A stretch of 64,000 nt of DNA from positions 1 to 64,000 of the forward strand of contig DATGJN010000108.1 in assembly GCA_035295165.1 (NCBI GenBank), read 5' to 3'. Positions 20,000 through 28,985 of the stretch are shown in pieces. The notes beneath the pieces are model-generated. The model had not been told where the DNA came from, did not search any database, and worked only from the letters and a program-made list of their open reading frames with translations. Position 1 is the first letter of the stretch, and every line of letters starts with the position of its first letter. The translations under genes and the position numbers were made by a program. The stretch comes from a bacterium. GTDB lineage: Bacteria > Sysuimicrobiota > Sysuimicrobiia > Sysuimicrobiales > Segetimicrobiaceae.

Positions 20000-20515
20000 A
20001 TGAGCACATCCACCGTGGATCTGGCGCACTACTTCGACTACCTGTGCAAGGCGCGGGAACGGCTGCTGGGCTGGGTGCGGAGCCAGCCCGCGGAAACATA
20101 CACACGCGCGTTTCCGTTTGGCATGGGCTCGATCCGCGCGACGCTCGTCCACACCGCCGCCGCGCAGTACAGCTACACCCAGCGGCTGGGCGGCAAGGAG
20201 TTTTCGCCCGCGGACAACCCGTTCAGCGGGGACAAGCTGCCTGAGCTTGAACCGTTCGTCGCCGCGTGGTCGCGGCTCAACCCGCAGACTCGGCAGGCGT
20301 TGGCTGATCTCGGGGACGGGACGCGGCCGATCGAGTTCACGAACCGGATGTTCACCCCTCCGAGACGCATGCGGGCGACGGCCGGGGGCATCGCCGGGCA
20401 GCTGTTCTTTCACGAGGTGCATCACCGCGCGCAGGTCATGGCCATGCTGCGGCAACTCGGGGTCGCGGCGCAAGACCTCGACTACAGCGTGGTCATGTTC
20501 GAACGCCTCGAATGA
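20000..20515 (+). CDS. DinB-family putative metal-binding protein
   Basis: This 171-residue four-helix-bundle protein belongs to the DinB/YfiT superfamily. Candidate metal histidines are in the TLVHTAAAQYSY segment and in HEVHHRAQVMAML. Members include thiol-dependent transferases and proteins of unknown function. The ATG at 20000 is chosen because the family begins with a DLAHYFDYL helix. It is divergent from the M24 gene, sharing a 218-base upstream region. Confidence 0.82.
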   Translation: MSTSTVDLAHYFDYLCKARERLLGWVRSQPAETYTRAFPFGMGSIRATLVHTAAAQYSYTQRLGGKEFSPADNPFSGDKLPELEPFVAAWSRLNPQTRQALADLGDGTRPIEFTNRMFTPPRRMRATAGGIAGQLFFHEVHHRAQVMAMLRQLGVAAQDLDYSVVMFERLE

Positions 20516-20652
20516 ACCGACGAGAAACGCCAGCCCCCGAAGCATTCTGGCCGCGGGGTCGCTCGCACGCATCCCGCGAACGGGGCACGCCGGTGACGGG
20601 GGAACGTGCCCGCGGTGCTGACGCGGACCGCCCCGCCCTGATGCCGCGCAAG

Positions 20653-20865
20653 CTATCGGGTAAGTTGCTGGGCTTCTTGCTCTAGCCACTCCTCCACTGC
20701 GGCACGAACGATCTCATACGTCGAGCCCCGTCCCTGCCCGATGACCGGGCCGGAGGGCGATCGTCTGGCGATCCACAGCCAACCGCCGCCGCGGACGCGG
20801 GCGTAGGCAACCACCACCCGGACCGTCCCTTGTGGAGTCTCGCGCCTGATCAGCTCGTCGCGCAT
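20653..20865 (-). CDS. Small hypothetical protein, partner of the next gene
   Basis: This 70-residue basic protein is not recognised. It starts with a strand-rich half (TVRVVVAYARVRGGGWLWIARR) and ends in an acidic helix (EIVRAAVEEWLEQEAQQ). It lies 20 bases after the other small gene and was probably co-transcribed with it. Its ribosome site is weak, so translation may be coupled. Confidence 0.5.
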   Translation of the reverse strand: MRDELIRRETPQGTVRVVVAYARVRGGGWLWIARRSPSGPVIGQGRGSTYEIVRAAVEEWLEQEAQQLTR

Positions 20866-20885
20866 CGCCGCCGCCAGGAACCCGA

Positions 20886-21110
20886 CTACCCGACGCGGCG
20901 CAGGTGCGATCGCGACGCCGGCAGCGCGAGGTCAATGTCCGCCCCGAGGCTGTAGAATAGCTCGACGACCTCTCGGGTGAACGCGGGGTCTCCGGGGATC
21001 CGGTCGAGCCGCACGCGGCGTACGCGCCCGGCTTCGACGTCTTCGATCGTCTGGATCAGGGAAAGCGCGCCACGGGATAGGAGCGTGGTAACGATCTGCT
21101 CGCGGTTCAT
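20886..21110 (-). CDS. Small hypothetical protein
   Basis: This 74-residue protein is not recognised. It is predicted mostly helical with an N-terminal REQIVTTLLSRGALSLIQTIEDVEAG segment and a basic C-terminus. GGAGG lies four bases before the ATG at 21110, so translation looks real. It sits downstream of the second peptide importer, 122 bases beyond the dppC-type stop, and in front of a second small gene. Confidence 0.55.
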   Translation of the reverse strand: MNREQIVTTLLSRGALSLIQTIEDVEAGRVRRVRLDRIPGDPAFTREVVELFYSLGADIDLALPASRSHLRRVG

Positions 21111-21231
21111 ACGGCCTCCGCTTCTGCGTCGAATGCTGTGATGAAAGGCGCGTGCGATGTCCGGCTGCGACGATGCTGCGATTACCGCGCGTTGGTTGTT
21201 CTGCCCCCCGGCCCAAACTCCTTCTTTGCCG

Positions 21232-22113
21232 TCACGCTTTTCGCAGACGCGGATCCAGCGCGTCCCGTAGGCTGTCCCCCACCACGTTCAGCGCGACCAC
21301 GAGCGTCAGGATGGCCAGCCCCGGAAACGTGGCGATCCACCACTGGTCAAGGTAGTCGCGGCCGGCGGCGATCTCCGAACCCCATTCCGGAATCTGGGGC
21401 GGTGGACCGAGCCCGAGGAAACTCAGCGACGCGAACGTCAGGATCGCCCGCCCCACATCGAGCGTGCTGAGGATGACGATCGGCGACAGGATGTTCAGGA
21501 GGACATGCCGGACGAACACCCGAAGAGGCGACGCTCCCACGGCGCGGGCCGCCTCCACGTACTCCCGATCGCGCGCTCCGAGCACGAGGCCGCGGGCAAA
21601 CCGCGCATACGTCGGCCACCACGCGACCATGATCGCGATGATCGCATTCCGGATCCCCGCCCCCAGCGCGGCCGAAATGATCATCGCGAGGATCACCGTG
21701 GGAAACGCGAGCATCAGGTCGGTCAGACGCATGATCGCCTCGTCCACCGTGCCCCCCACGACGCCCGCGACGCTGCCGATCAGCGTGCCGAGCACGACGG
21801 CGAGCCCGACGGCCGCGATGCCGACCGGAATGGACAGACGCGCGCCGTACAGCACCCGACTCAGGATGTCCCGGCCGAGCGGGTCGGTGCCGAACCAGTG
21901 GGCCGGGCCCGGCGGAGCGAGCCGCCCCGCGATGTCCTGCGCCAGCGGTCCATACGGAGCGATCACCGGGGACGCCGCGGCCACGGCGAGCCACCCCGCG
22001 ACCACAACGATCGACGCGATCGCGAGCGGCGAGCGCACAAACGCTTTCGGCACAGCACCGGACAACACGCCGCGTCGCCGCGCCGCGCCGCGCAGGGCCG
22101 TGTCGGCCGCCAT
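21232..22113 (-). CDS. Peptide-type ABC transporter permease (DppC family), second cluster
   Basis: The 293-residue permease has the N-terminal helix, the HWFGTDPLGRDILSRVLYGARLSI motif and six helices. The coupling loop is EYVEAARAVGASPLRVFVRHVLLN. It follows the DppB-type gene by three bases. As in the first cluster, no ATPase genes are adjacent. It pairs with two alternative binding proteins upstream. Confidence 0.92.
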   Translation of the reverse strand: MAADTALRGAARRRGVLSGAVPKAFVRSPLAIASIVVVAGWLAVAAASPVIAPYGPLAQDIAGRLAPPGPAHWFGTDPLGRDILSRVLYGARLSIPVGIAAVGLAVVLGTLIGSVAGVVGGTVDEAIMRLTDLMLAFPTVILAMIISAALGAGIRNAIIAIMVAWWPTYARFARGLVLGARDREYVEAARAVGASPLRVFVRHVLLNILSPIVILSTLDVGRAILTFASLSFLGLGPPPQIPEWGSEIAAGRDYLDQWWIATFPGLAILTLVVALNVVGDSLRDALDPRLRKA

Positions 22114-22116
22114 CGC

Positions 22117-23136
22117 TCAGCCCATCCGGATGCGCGGGTCGACGATCGCATACGCGATGTCGACCAGCAGGTTGACGAGGATGTAGACCGTCGCGACGAC
22201 GATCCCGACGCCCATGATCGCGGGGAAGTCAAGCGAGGTCGCACTCTGGAACGCGTACGAACCCAGCCCGGGCCACGCGAACACCGTCTCCGTCACCACC
22301 GCCCCCGAGAGCAGGCCCCCGAAGCTGAGACCGATCACCGTGATCACCGGCAAGAGCGCGTTCCGCGCCGCGTGCCGTATCGTGATCCGTCGCGGAGCGA
22401 GCCCCTTCGCGCGCGCGGTGCGCACATAGTCCTCGCCAAGCACCTCGAGCATGCTGCCGCGCATCATGCGGGTGATGATGCCCACAGCCGACGACGCCAG
22501 CACAAGCGCGGGCAGCGTCAGATGCGAAAGCGCATCCACCGCCACGTCCGTCTGTCCGGCGAGCAGCGCGTCGATCACGACGAACCCGGTCGTAAACGGC
22601 GGCAGCGCGAGGCGGGGGCTCAGCTGTCCGGCGGAGGGCGCCCAACCCAGGCGGGCGTAAAACAGGAACAGCGCCACCAACCCCAACCAGAACACGGGCA
22701 TCGACACGCCGATAAGCGATCCGCCGCGTCCGATCTGGTCGATCACGGAGTCCCGCCGGATCGCCGACACGATCCCGAGTGGAATCCCAAACACAAGGCT
22801 GATCACCATCGCGGCGGTCGCGAGTTCGATCGTCGCGGGCAGATGCTGCGACAGATCTTGCACCACCGGCTGGTGCGTGGAGATCGACACGCCCATGTCG
22901 CCGCGCACGAGCCTGCCGAGGTAGATGAGATACTGCTCCGGCAGCGGCCGGTCGAGCCCCCAGCGGTGCTTGAACGCGGCGACGACCGCCGGGTCGGCGG
23001 CCGCCTGATCACCGAGATTCGCCGCGATGGGGTCGGACGGAACCGCGTGCGACAACACGAACGTGAGGAGCGTGATTCCAAGAATCATCAGCGGCAGCAC
23101 GAGCACTCTCCGACCCACGTAGGCCTGAAGATTCAC
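22117..23136 (-). CDS. Peptide-type ABC transporter permease (DppB family), second cluster
   Basis: The 339-residue inner-membrane subunit is longer than its counterpart at 15970 because of an extended loop near residues 165-205. The family features VGRRVLVLPLMILGITLLTF, YVRTARAKGLAPRRITIRHAARNA and VVTETVFAWPGLGSYAF are present. It lies 39 bases after a binding-protein gene. Confidence 0.93.
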   Translation of the reverse strand: MNLQAYVGRRVLVLPLMILGITLLTFVLSHAVPSDPIAANLGDQAAADPAVVAAFKHRWGLDRPLPEQYLIYLGRLVRGDMGVSISTHQPVVQDLSQHLPATIELATAAMVISLVFGIPLGIVSAIRRDSVIDQIGRGGSLIGVSMPVFWLGLVALFLFYARLGWAPSAGQLSPRLALPPFTTGFVVIDALLAGQTDVAVDALSHLTLPALVLASSAVGIITRMMRGSMLEVLGEDYVRTARAKGLAPRRITIRHAARNALLPVITVIGLSFGGLLSGAVVTETVFAWPGLGSYAFQSATSLDFPAIMGVGIVVATVYILVNLLVDIAYAIVDPRIRMG

Positions 23137-23175
23137 GTCGCGCTCCCGCTGGACACCGCGTCCGGTCGGCCCGGC

Positions 23176-24831
23176 CTACCCGCGGCGGATCGTGTAGAAG
23201 TCGACCTCCCACACGCTGTTGTACGTCACGCCCCGCACGTCCGATCGGAAGCCGAACGGGAGCGCGGGCGTGAACAGCGGTGCGTAGGGCCCGATCTCCA
23301 GGAGGCGCCGTTGGGCCTTCTGGAGGAGCGCGACCCGCGCCTTGGGATCGGCTTCCTGGGTCGCCTGGTCGCCCCACTGGGCGAGTTCCTGGGCGGCCGG
23401 GCTCGCGCTCGCCGGCCAGTTCATCCGTTTGCCGACGAGTTGGCCGGGCAGGTACACGAGGAAATCCGTCGCGTCGGGATAGTCGGCTGCGTACCCGCCG
23501 AACAGCGCCGGCGCCTTCCCTGCGCGGTACTGCCCGAGTTCGATCGTCCCCGGCAGGCCGTCCAAGTCGATCGTGATGCCCACGGACGCAAGGTCGGATT
23601 GGATCTTCTGCGCGAGCAGCGAGTACTGGATCCCGTAGGAGGTCGCGTCACTCGCGAACATCAGCCGGCCCTTCGCCGCGGACAGACCGGCGTCCTTGAG
23701 CAGGGCCTTCGCCTTATTCTTGTCGGTCTTGACCGCCTCACGCGGGTCGAGCGCTCCCGGCAGATCGTTCGGGATCACCCCAGCCATGCGCTGGGCGCCC
23801 GGTCCCGCGATTTGGAGAATGCCGTCGTAATCGAGCGCGTACCGGATCGCCTGCAACACCTTGGGGTTCGCGAGCTGCCCGGACAGCGACGGATCCATGT
23901 TCACCATCATCACAAACGATGTCGCGACGACGCTCGACTGGATGGTCACGGACGACAGGCGGCGCAACGTCGCGAGGTTTTCCTGTCCGAGGCTCATTGC
24001 GAGATCAAGATCCCCGCGTTCGAGTTGCAGCGCCTGCGTGGAGGACTCCGGCACGCTGCGAAGCACGATGCGATCCATCTTCGCCGGCGCTCGCCAGTGA
24101 TTGGGATTCCGCGCGAGCACGAGCTCCTGGGTGGGTGTGTAGCTTTGAATCATGAACGCGCCGCTGCCGGCGGAATGCGACTGGAGCCACGCCTCGGCGT
24201 GGTCCTTGGTCTTGGCGTCGACGCTCGCGTCCCCGCCCTGCGACGTCACGAGCTTGCTGTCCATGATGCCGAGCGCCCCGTTCGACAGAATCGGCAGAAT
24301 CGACGGTTGAGGGGCTTTCAGACGCAGCACGATCGTCTGCGGATCCGGCGCTTGGACCTCGTCGACGTTGGCGAGGAAGAACGCCGGGTTCGACTGAAGA
24401 TTGATCACCCGGTCGAACGACCATTTCACGTCGGCTGATGTCAGCGGATTGCCGCTCGCGAATCGAATCCCCTGGCGCAGCGTGAACGTGTAGAGCCGGC
24501 CGCCTCCGGAGACCTTCCACGAGGTGGCAACGTGCGGCTTCGGTGTGGACAGGTCCGCCCCGTCGAACGTCACGAGCGCGTCATAGCACGCGTGCGTGAC
24601 CATCTCGCCGTCCGGTTCCAGCGTGTGCCCCGGGTCCAGGCTCCGGATGACGAAGTTCGGCGCCATGATGAGCGTGTTCGGAGTCGGCGCGGTCGCCGCG
24701 GCGGCCGTCCGGTCCCGTCCCAATCGTCCCGCGACCGCGAGCCCGGCCGCCCCGCCCGTTCCCTTGAGCAGCGTCCGGCGGCTCAGTCGGCCTGTTGCGG
24801 TGGACCCCACCAGTGCTCCCGTTCGTGTCAT
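23176..24831 (-). CDS. Tat-exported peptide-type binding protein (SBP family 5), copy A
   Basis: The 551-residue receptor has a twin-arginine signal (LSRRTLLKGTGGAAGLAVAG). The mature protein has the SBP5 fold: YDALVTFDGADLSTPKPHVA, the IRFASGNPLTSADVKWSFDR segment, and AGSGAFMIQSYTPTQELVLARN. It is clearly paralogous to the next upstream gene over the full length, and both end with a VRGVTYNSVW segment. It lies directly in front of the dppB-type gene. The ligand is unknown. Confidence 0.92.
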   Translation of the reverse strand: MTRTGALVGSTATGRLSRRTLLKGTGGAAGLAVAGRLGRDRTAAAATAPTPNTLIMAPNFVIRSLDPGHTLEPDGEMVTHACYDALVTFDGADLSTPKPHVATSWKVSGGGRLYTFTLRQGIRFASGNPLTSADVKWSFDRVINLQSNPAFFLANVDEVQAPDPQTIVLRLKAPQPSILPILSNGALGIMDSKLVTSQGGDASVDAKTKDHAEAWLQSHSAGSGAFMIQSYTPTQELVLARNPNHWRAPAKMDRIVLRSVPESSTQALQLERGDLDLAMSLGQENLATLRRLSSVTIQSSVVATSFVMMVNMDPSLSGQLANPKVLQAIRYALDYDGILQIAGPGAQRMAGVIPNDLPGALDPREAVKTDKNKAKALLKDAGLSAAKGRLMFASDATSYGIQYSLLAQKIQSDLASVGITIDLDGLPGTIELGQYRAGKAPALFGGYAADYPDATDFLVYLPGQLVGKRMNWPASASPAAQELAQWGDQATQEADPKARVALLQKAQRRLLEIGPYAPLFTPALPFGFRSDVRGVTYNSVWEVDFYTIRRG

Positions 24832-24912
24832 GCGCGGCCCCCCTTTTCGAGACTGACGCCCCAGGGAACACCGGCGTCGGCGCCGTGCTCCCTGGGGCGG
24901 GTGTGGCGTCGT

Positions 24913-26583
24913 CTACGCGGTCTTGCTAATCGTGTACAGGTCCATAGCCCACACGCTGTTGTACGTCACCCCCCGCACGTTGGACCGGAATGCGTACGGG
25001 ATCGCAGGTTGGAACAGCGGCGCGTACGGGCCGACCTGGGCGAGCATCCGCTCCCACTGCTGGAGCAACGCGACACGCTTCTTTGGGTCGACCTCCGCCT
25101 CCGCCGCATCGGCCATCGTCGCGAGCTTCTGCGCGTCGGCCGACGCCGACGGCAGCCAGCCGGCACGCTTCCCGACCACGCGCCCGGGCGCGTAGACGAG
25201 AAAGTCGGTGGCGTCCGGATAGTCGGCCGCCCAGCCCCAGACGCCGAACTGGTCCTTTCCGCCGCGGTAGAGCGCGAGCGATGTCACGGTGGGCAGGCCG
25301 TCGAGCTTGAGCTGGATCCCGACGGCTGCGAGATCAGACTGAATCTTCTGGGCCAACAGCGCGGTCGGGATGCCGAACTGGATCGCGTCGCTCGAGTACG
25401 AGAACGTCCCGCTGACCGTACTCAGCCCGGACTCCTTCAGGAGGCTCTTGGCCTTCTCAGGGTCGGTCTTCGTCGCCGCGCTACTCGGGAGCGAGCCTGG
25501 CAACAGGGTCGGAATGACCCCGGCGAGCCGCACGGCTCCCGGCCCGGCGATCTTCAAGATGCCGTCGTAGTCGAGCGCATATCGGACCGCCTGCTGGACC
25601 TTGGGGTTCGCGAACGCGCCGCCGACCTCGGGGGTGTTGTTCATCAGGACGTAGAACGTGGTCGCCGACGGGCTCGTCTGGACCACGACGTTCGGCGCGC
25701 GGCGGAGCGATGGAATTTGATCGGGTCCGATGTTGGCCGCGACATCGAGGTCCCCCCGCACGACTTGGAGCGCCTGGGTGACCGGGTCCGGCACATTTCG
25801 GATGACGATGCGCTCCAACTTCGGACGACTCCCCCAGAAGTTGGGGTTGCGCACGAGCACGAGCTCCTGGCCGGCCGTGTAGTTTTGCGTCATAAACGGA
25901 CCGCTTCCGGCGGAGTGCGCCAGCAGATACGGTTCCGCGTGGTCCGCGTTGTTGGCGTTCGGCCCAGCATCCCCACCGTTCTGGATGACGAGTTTGCTGT
26001 CGAGAATCCCCAGGCCGGGGTGGGAAAGGATCGGGATCAACGGCAACAACGGGTCCTTCGTGCGGAGGACGACGGTCTTCGGGTCGGGCGCTTCGACGCT
26101 GCTCACGCCGTCGAACAAGAAGGACGTGTTCGCCTTGAGGTTGAGAATCCGGTCGTAGGTCCACTTCACGTCGGCCGAGGTCAGGGGGTTGCCGCTCGCA
26201 AACTTCACGCCCTGCCGCAGCGTGAACGTGAACGTCTTCGCGTCCGAGCTCACGGTCCAGCCGGTCGCCAGATGCGGCCGCGGCGTGCGCAGGTCTTCAC
26301 CGGCGAACGTTAACAGGGTGTCATAGGTGACCTTCTCGACCATCATGCCGGTGACTTCGATGGTACGGCCGGGATCGAGGGTCTTGATTCCCGCAAAATC
26401 GATCGCAAACAGCAGCGATCCCATGTCGGCGCTCGCCGCCTCGGCCCGCGGGGTCCATGGCGAGGGTTTCAGCAGGCCCGCTGCGGCTAACCCCACCCCG
26501 GCCCCCGCCGTCCGAAGAAATGTCCGCCGGCTAACCCGCCGCGTGCTACTGCTCGTCCCGAGCCGCCGCTTTCCTTGGCCCAT
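24913..26583 (-). CDS. Tat-exported peptide-type binding protein (SBP family 5), copy B
   Basis: This is a 556-residue paralogue of the gene at 23176-24831, with a Tat signal (VSRRTFLRTAGAGVGLAAAG). Shared landmarks are VKFASGNPLTSADVKWTYDR, AADYPDATDFLVYAPGRVVGKR and the C-terminal VRGVTYNSVW. It is the first large gene of the second importer operon. The ATG at 26583 has GGAGGGGGATGAGGA upstream. Two receptors sharing one permease pair would widen the ligand range. Confidence 0.92.
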   Translation of the reverse strand: MGQGKRRLGTSSSTRRVSRRTFLRTAGAGVGLAAAGLLKPSPWTPRAEAASADMGSLLFAIDFAGIKTLDPGRTIEVTGMMVEKVTYDTLLTFAGEDLRTPRPHLATGWTVSSDAKTFTFTLRQGVKFASGNPLTSADVKWTYDRILNLKANTSFLFDGVSSVEAPDPKTVVLRTKDPLLPLIPILSHPGLGILDSKLVIQNGGDAGPNANNADHAEPYLLAHSAGSGPFMTQNYTAGQELVLVRNPNFWGSRPKLERIVIRNVPDPVTQALQVVRGDLDVAANIGPDQIPSLRRAPNVVVQTSPSATTFYVLMNNTPEVGGAFANPKVQQAVRYALDYDGILKIAGPGAVRLAGVIPTLLPGSLPSSAATKTDPEKAKSLLKESGLSTVSGTFSYSSDAIQFGIPTALLAQKIQSDLAAVGIQLKLDGLPTVTSLALYRGGKDQFGVWGWAADYPDATDFLVYAPGRVVGKRAGWLPSASADAQKLATMADAAEAEVDPKKRVALLQQWERMLAQVGPYAPLFQPAIPYAFRSNVRGVTYNSVWAMDLYTISKTA

Positions 26584-27030
26584 TCCTCATCCCCCTCCAG
26601 GCGCCAATCTGCGCCGAGAACGCTCCGGCGGGCGGGAATCGCGTACCGCCGCTATCCCGCGCCCCGTCCCTCCGCAGCCCGGACCGTCTCGGTCTCGGCC
26701 ACGGCCTGCGTAACGGCTTTGCTTCGTCCCATCATACGATCTCTCCTGTTTTCGTACACACATCGGCCGGGACGGGATTCCGATCATCCCTGCTGCCCGC
26801 GGTGAAGACGTTGAGAAGGACGTGCGCCCCTCGATGCTCCCGGGCTTCGTTGCAAACAACGGCCAGCCTCTTGATCGCTTGGTTCGACTTCAGCCGAGCC
26901 GTGGACTTCGCCTTGGCGCCACGATTCGCGTACTCATCATGCACGCCAACGCGGTGGTCGTACACCCGCCGCACGTCCAGTCGACCTGCCACACCACGCG
27001 CCCGTCCCACCCGTGGCGATCATGCCCCGT
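26584..27030. other. 447-base stretch between copy-B binding protein and rnhB
   Basis: I see no convincing gene here. On the minus strand a 27-codon reading frame (26652-26735) has an AGGAGAGA ribosome site. A GTG-started frame at 26732-27010 shows no reliable family match. No clear promoter or terminator is visible, though the promoter of the importer operon should lie here. Confidence 0.5.
26652..26735 (-). CDS. Possible 27-residue leader peptide upstream of the importer operon
   Basis: Two consecutive ATGs at 26735 and 26732 lie five bases after a good AGGAGA ribosome site. The peptide begins MMGRSKAVTQAVAETET and ends with a Gly/Arg-rich tail, 68 bases before the binding-protein ATG. It may be a leader peptide, or a chance frame next to a strong purine run. 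Confidence 0.25.
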   Translation of the reverse strand: MMGRSKAVTQAVAETETVRAAEGRGAG

Positions 27031-27867
27031 TCACCGCGCCCCCCCGCCTCCCGCGCTCCCTAGGTGCGCCGATTGAGACGGCTCGCACTCGAACAACGAG
27101 AGTTGGTCCTCGGGGAGAAACGCACGGCGGTGCGCAAGACACGGCCCGTGGCGGGCGAGGGCCGCGAGGTGTTCCGCCGTCGCGTATCCCTTGTGCCGGG
27201 CAAACCCGTATCCGGGGAACACCTCGTCGAGCGCCCGCATCGTCCGATCGCGCGCGACTTTCGCCACGATCGAGGCCGCCGCGATCGAGGCGCAGGTCGC
27301 GTCCCCGTCGATCACCGTGGCCTGAGCCACCTGCGCGGGCAATCGATCCCGACCGTCGATCAACAGGTAATCGGGGGGCGGCGTCAGCGCCGCGACCGCT
27401 CGACGCATCGCGAGGCGCGTTGCGCCGAGAATATTCCAGCGGTCGATCTCCTCGACCGAAGCTTCACCGATCCCCACGGCGAGCGCGCAGGCGCGGATCT
27501 CGGCGTCGAGTACCTCGCGCGCCTCGGGGGTGAGCCGTTTGCTGTCGTCGAGGCCGGTCAGCACGACCGCCGAGCCCAAGATGACCGCGCCGGCGAACAC
27601 CGGGCCGGCGAGCGGACCCCGGCCTGCCTCGTCGACGCCGGCCACGAGCCGCCCCAACGGTGTGCGCCGTCGGTCTTCTCGGTACAGGGCACGCAGCCTC
27701 GCGCGCTCCCGCCGCTCGGCGGCCCGGATCGCCTGATACCGGCCGACCAAGGCGGCCACCGAAGCGCGGGGGTCACCCGCGAGACGCCTGAACACCTCTT
27801 CGGGCACTCGGCGAGCCGACGCCAGATAGGCGGCGATTTGGGGAACGGTCAGTCGCGCGGGGTCCAT
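27031..27867 (-). CDS. rnhB: Ribonuclease HII
   Basis: The 278-residue enzyme removes ribonucleotides and RNA primers from DNA. Active-site acids are Asp/Glu in AGVDEAGRGPLAGPV, Asp in GLDDSKRLT, and the later acids in VIDGDATCASIAAASIVAKVARDR. An N-terminal extension of about 70 residues (helical, Arg-rich) resembles that of Bacillus RnhB. The C-terminus adds a Gly-rich tail. The ribosome site is weak. It follows lepB by 81 bases, as in the rplS-lepB-rnhB order of Bacillota. Confidence 0.95.
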   Translation of the reverse strand: MDPARLTVPQIAAYLASARRVPEEVFRRLAGDPRASVAALVGRYQAIRAAERRERARLRALYREDRRRTPLGRLVAGVDEAGRGPLAGPVFAGAVILGSAVVLTGLDDSKRLTPEAREVLDAEIRACALAVGIGEASVEEIDRWNILGATRLAMRRAVAALTPPPDYLLIDGRDRLPAQVAQATVIDGDATCASIAAASIVAKVARDRTMRALDEVFPGYGFARHKGYATAEHLAALARHGPCLAHRRAFLPEDQLSLFECEPSQSAHLGSAGGGGAR

Positions 27868-27948
27868 CGGACACCCGGCAAGACCGCAGCCCGGACGACG
27901 GACGCCGCGGCACGGGTCACACCCGCCCCGCCACGTCCCGGGCCCAGG

Positions 27949-28557
27949 TTAACGCACGAAGCCAATCCGCTGGGGCGGCCAGTAGATGAAGACCGCCCGA
28001 CCAATGATGTTCGCACGAGGCACATAGCCGAAGAACCGGCTGTCCTCGCTGTTGTTCCGGTTGTCGCCGAGCACAAAGTACTCATTCGGCGGCACCGTAA
28101 TTGGTCCGTAGTTGCCGAAGTCCGGGCGGATCGTGTAGCCTTTCTCCGAGACGCGGGCCCCGTCGACGTAAACGACGCCTTCCTTCAGTTGCACGTGCTG
28201 GCCCGGGAGTCCGATCACGCGCTTCACGAAGTCGCGGGACGGGTTCAGCGGGTAGCGAAACACGATCACGTCGCCCCGCTGGACCGGCTCGAACCGGTAG
28301 AGAAACTTCGCGACGAGGATGCGATCGTCCACCATCAGCGTCGGCTCCATCGAGCCGGACGGGATGTAGAACGCCTGCACCACAAACGTGATGATGACGA
28401 GACTGAGAACCGCGGCGAAGATGCACGCGTCGAGCGTCTCGATGATCGAACTGCGCGCGGCCTGCGGAATTTGGGCCGCCCGCTTGATGATGATACGGGA
28501 CGCCACGAGCAGCGCGGAGATCCCGAGGATGACGGTGGGGATGCTGAGGGTGCCCAC
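27949..28557 (-). CDS. lepB: Signal peptidase I
   Basis: This 202-residue membrane-bound serine protease removes Sec signal peptides. Two N-terminal hydrophobic segments (SIPTVILGISALLVASRIII and the one ending QAFYIPSGSM) precede the catalytic domain. The Ser nucleophile lies in IPSGSMEPTL, the Lys base in SRDFVKRVIGLPG, and the box E motif is YFVLGDNRNNSEDSRFFG. The start is placed at GTG 28557, ten bases after the rplS stop; the frame is open further upstream only through rplS. Confidence 0.94.
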   Translation of the reverse strand: MGTLSIPTVILGISALLVASRIIIKRAAQIPQAARSSIIETLDACIFAAVLSLVIITFVVQAFYIPSGSMEPTLMVDDRILVAKFLYRFEPVQRGDVIVFRYPLNPSRDFVKRVIGLPGQHVQLKEGVVYVDGARVSEKGYTIRPDFGNYGPITVPPNEYFVLGDNRNNSEDSRFFGYVPRANIIGRAVFIYWPPQRIGFVR

Positions 28558-28567
28558 GGCCCCGACG

Positions 28568-28909
28568 CTACCGCTTTTCCTTAATACGGCTCTCCTTGCC
28601 GATCTTCTCCCGAAGATAGTACAGCTTCGCGCGGCGCACGCGCCCCTTCCGGAGGATCTCGATCTTCTCGACGCGGGGCGAGTGCAACGGGAACGTGCGC
28701 TCGACGCCGACGCCGTGGGAGACGCGGCGGACCGTAAACGCCTCCCGGATCCCCCCACCGCGACGCGCGATCACGACGCCCTCGAACGCCTGCAGGCGCT
28801 CGCGCCCACCCTCGGCGACTTTCATATGGACTCGAACGGTGTCGCCGGCGCCAAAGGACGGCAGGCCGGGCTTGAGCTGCTGCCGCTCGATGGCCATGAG
28901 CTTCTCCAT
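28568..28909 (-). CDS. rplS: 50S ribosomal protein L19
   Basis: The 113-residue protein has the typical [20 protein letters not shown] core, [20 protein letters not shown], and the [27 protein letters not shown] ending. It lies at the interface of the subunits. The ATG at 28909 follows a GGGGGA ribosome site. A strong promoter at 28942-28971 starts this gene about 25 bases upstream, separating it from trmD. Confidence 0.97.
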   Translation of the reverse strand: MEKLMAIERQQLKPGLPSFGAGDTVRVHMKVAEGGRERLQAFEGVVIARRGGGIREAFTVRRVSHGVGVERTFPLHSPRVEKIEILRKGRVRRAKLYYLREKIGKESRIKEKR

Positions 28910-28941
28910 TCCATGTCCCCCTTCTGCACTCGTGACAGCGC

Positions 28942-28971
28942 ATTATAGCATGCGTTTCGTCACGGTCACAA
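28942..28971 (-). promoter_or_regulatory. Strong sigma-70 promoter of rplS-lepB-rnhB
   Basis: On the minus strand a perfect TATAAT (28942-28947) is preceded by TGC, an extended -10. TTGTGA (28966-28971) lies 18 bases upstream. It is the best -10 in the window and gives rplS its own start within the trmD-rplS gap. Confidence 0.85.
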
Positions 28972-28985
28972 GCCGGATGCGACGT

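Noticed and set aside
26732-27010. 92-codon minus-strand frame after rnhB, considered as a decayed YraN/UPF0102
   Set aside because: A short Lys/Arg/Ser stretch loosely recalls the VEVKxR region and the position fits, but no GEIDL motif is present and the resemblance is too weak to claim.
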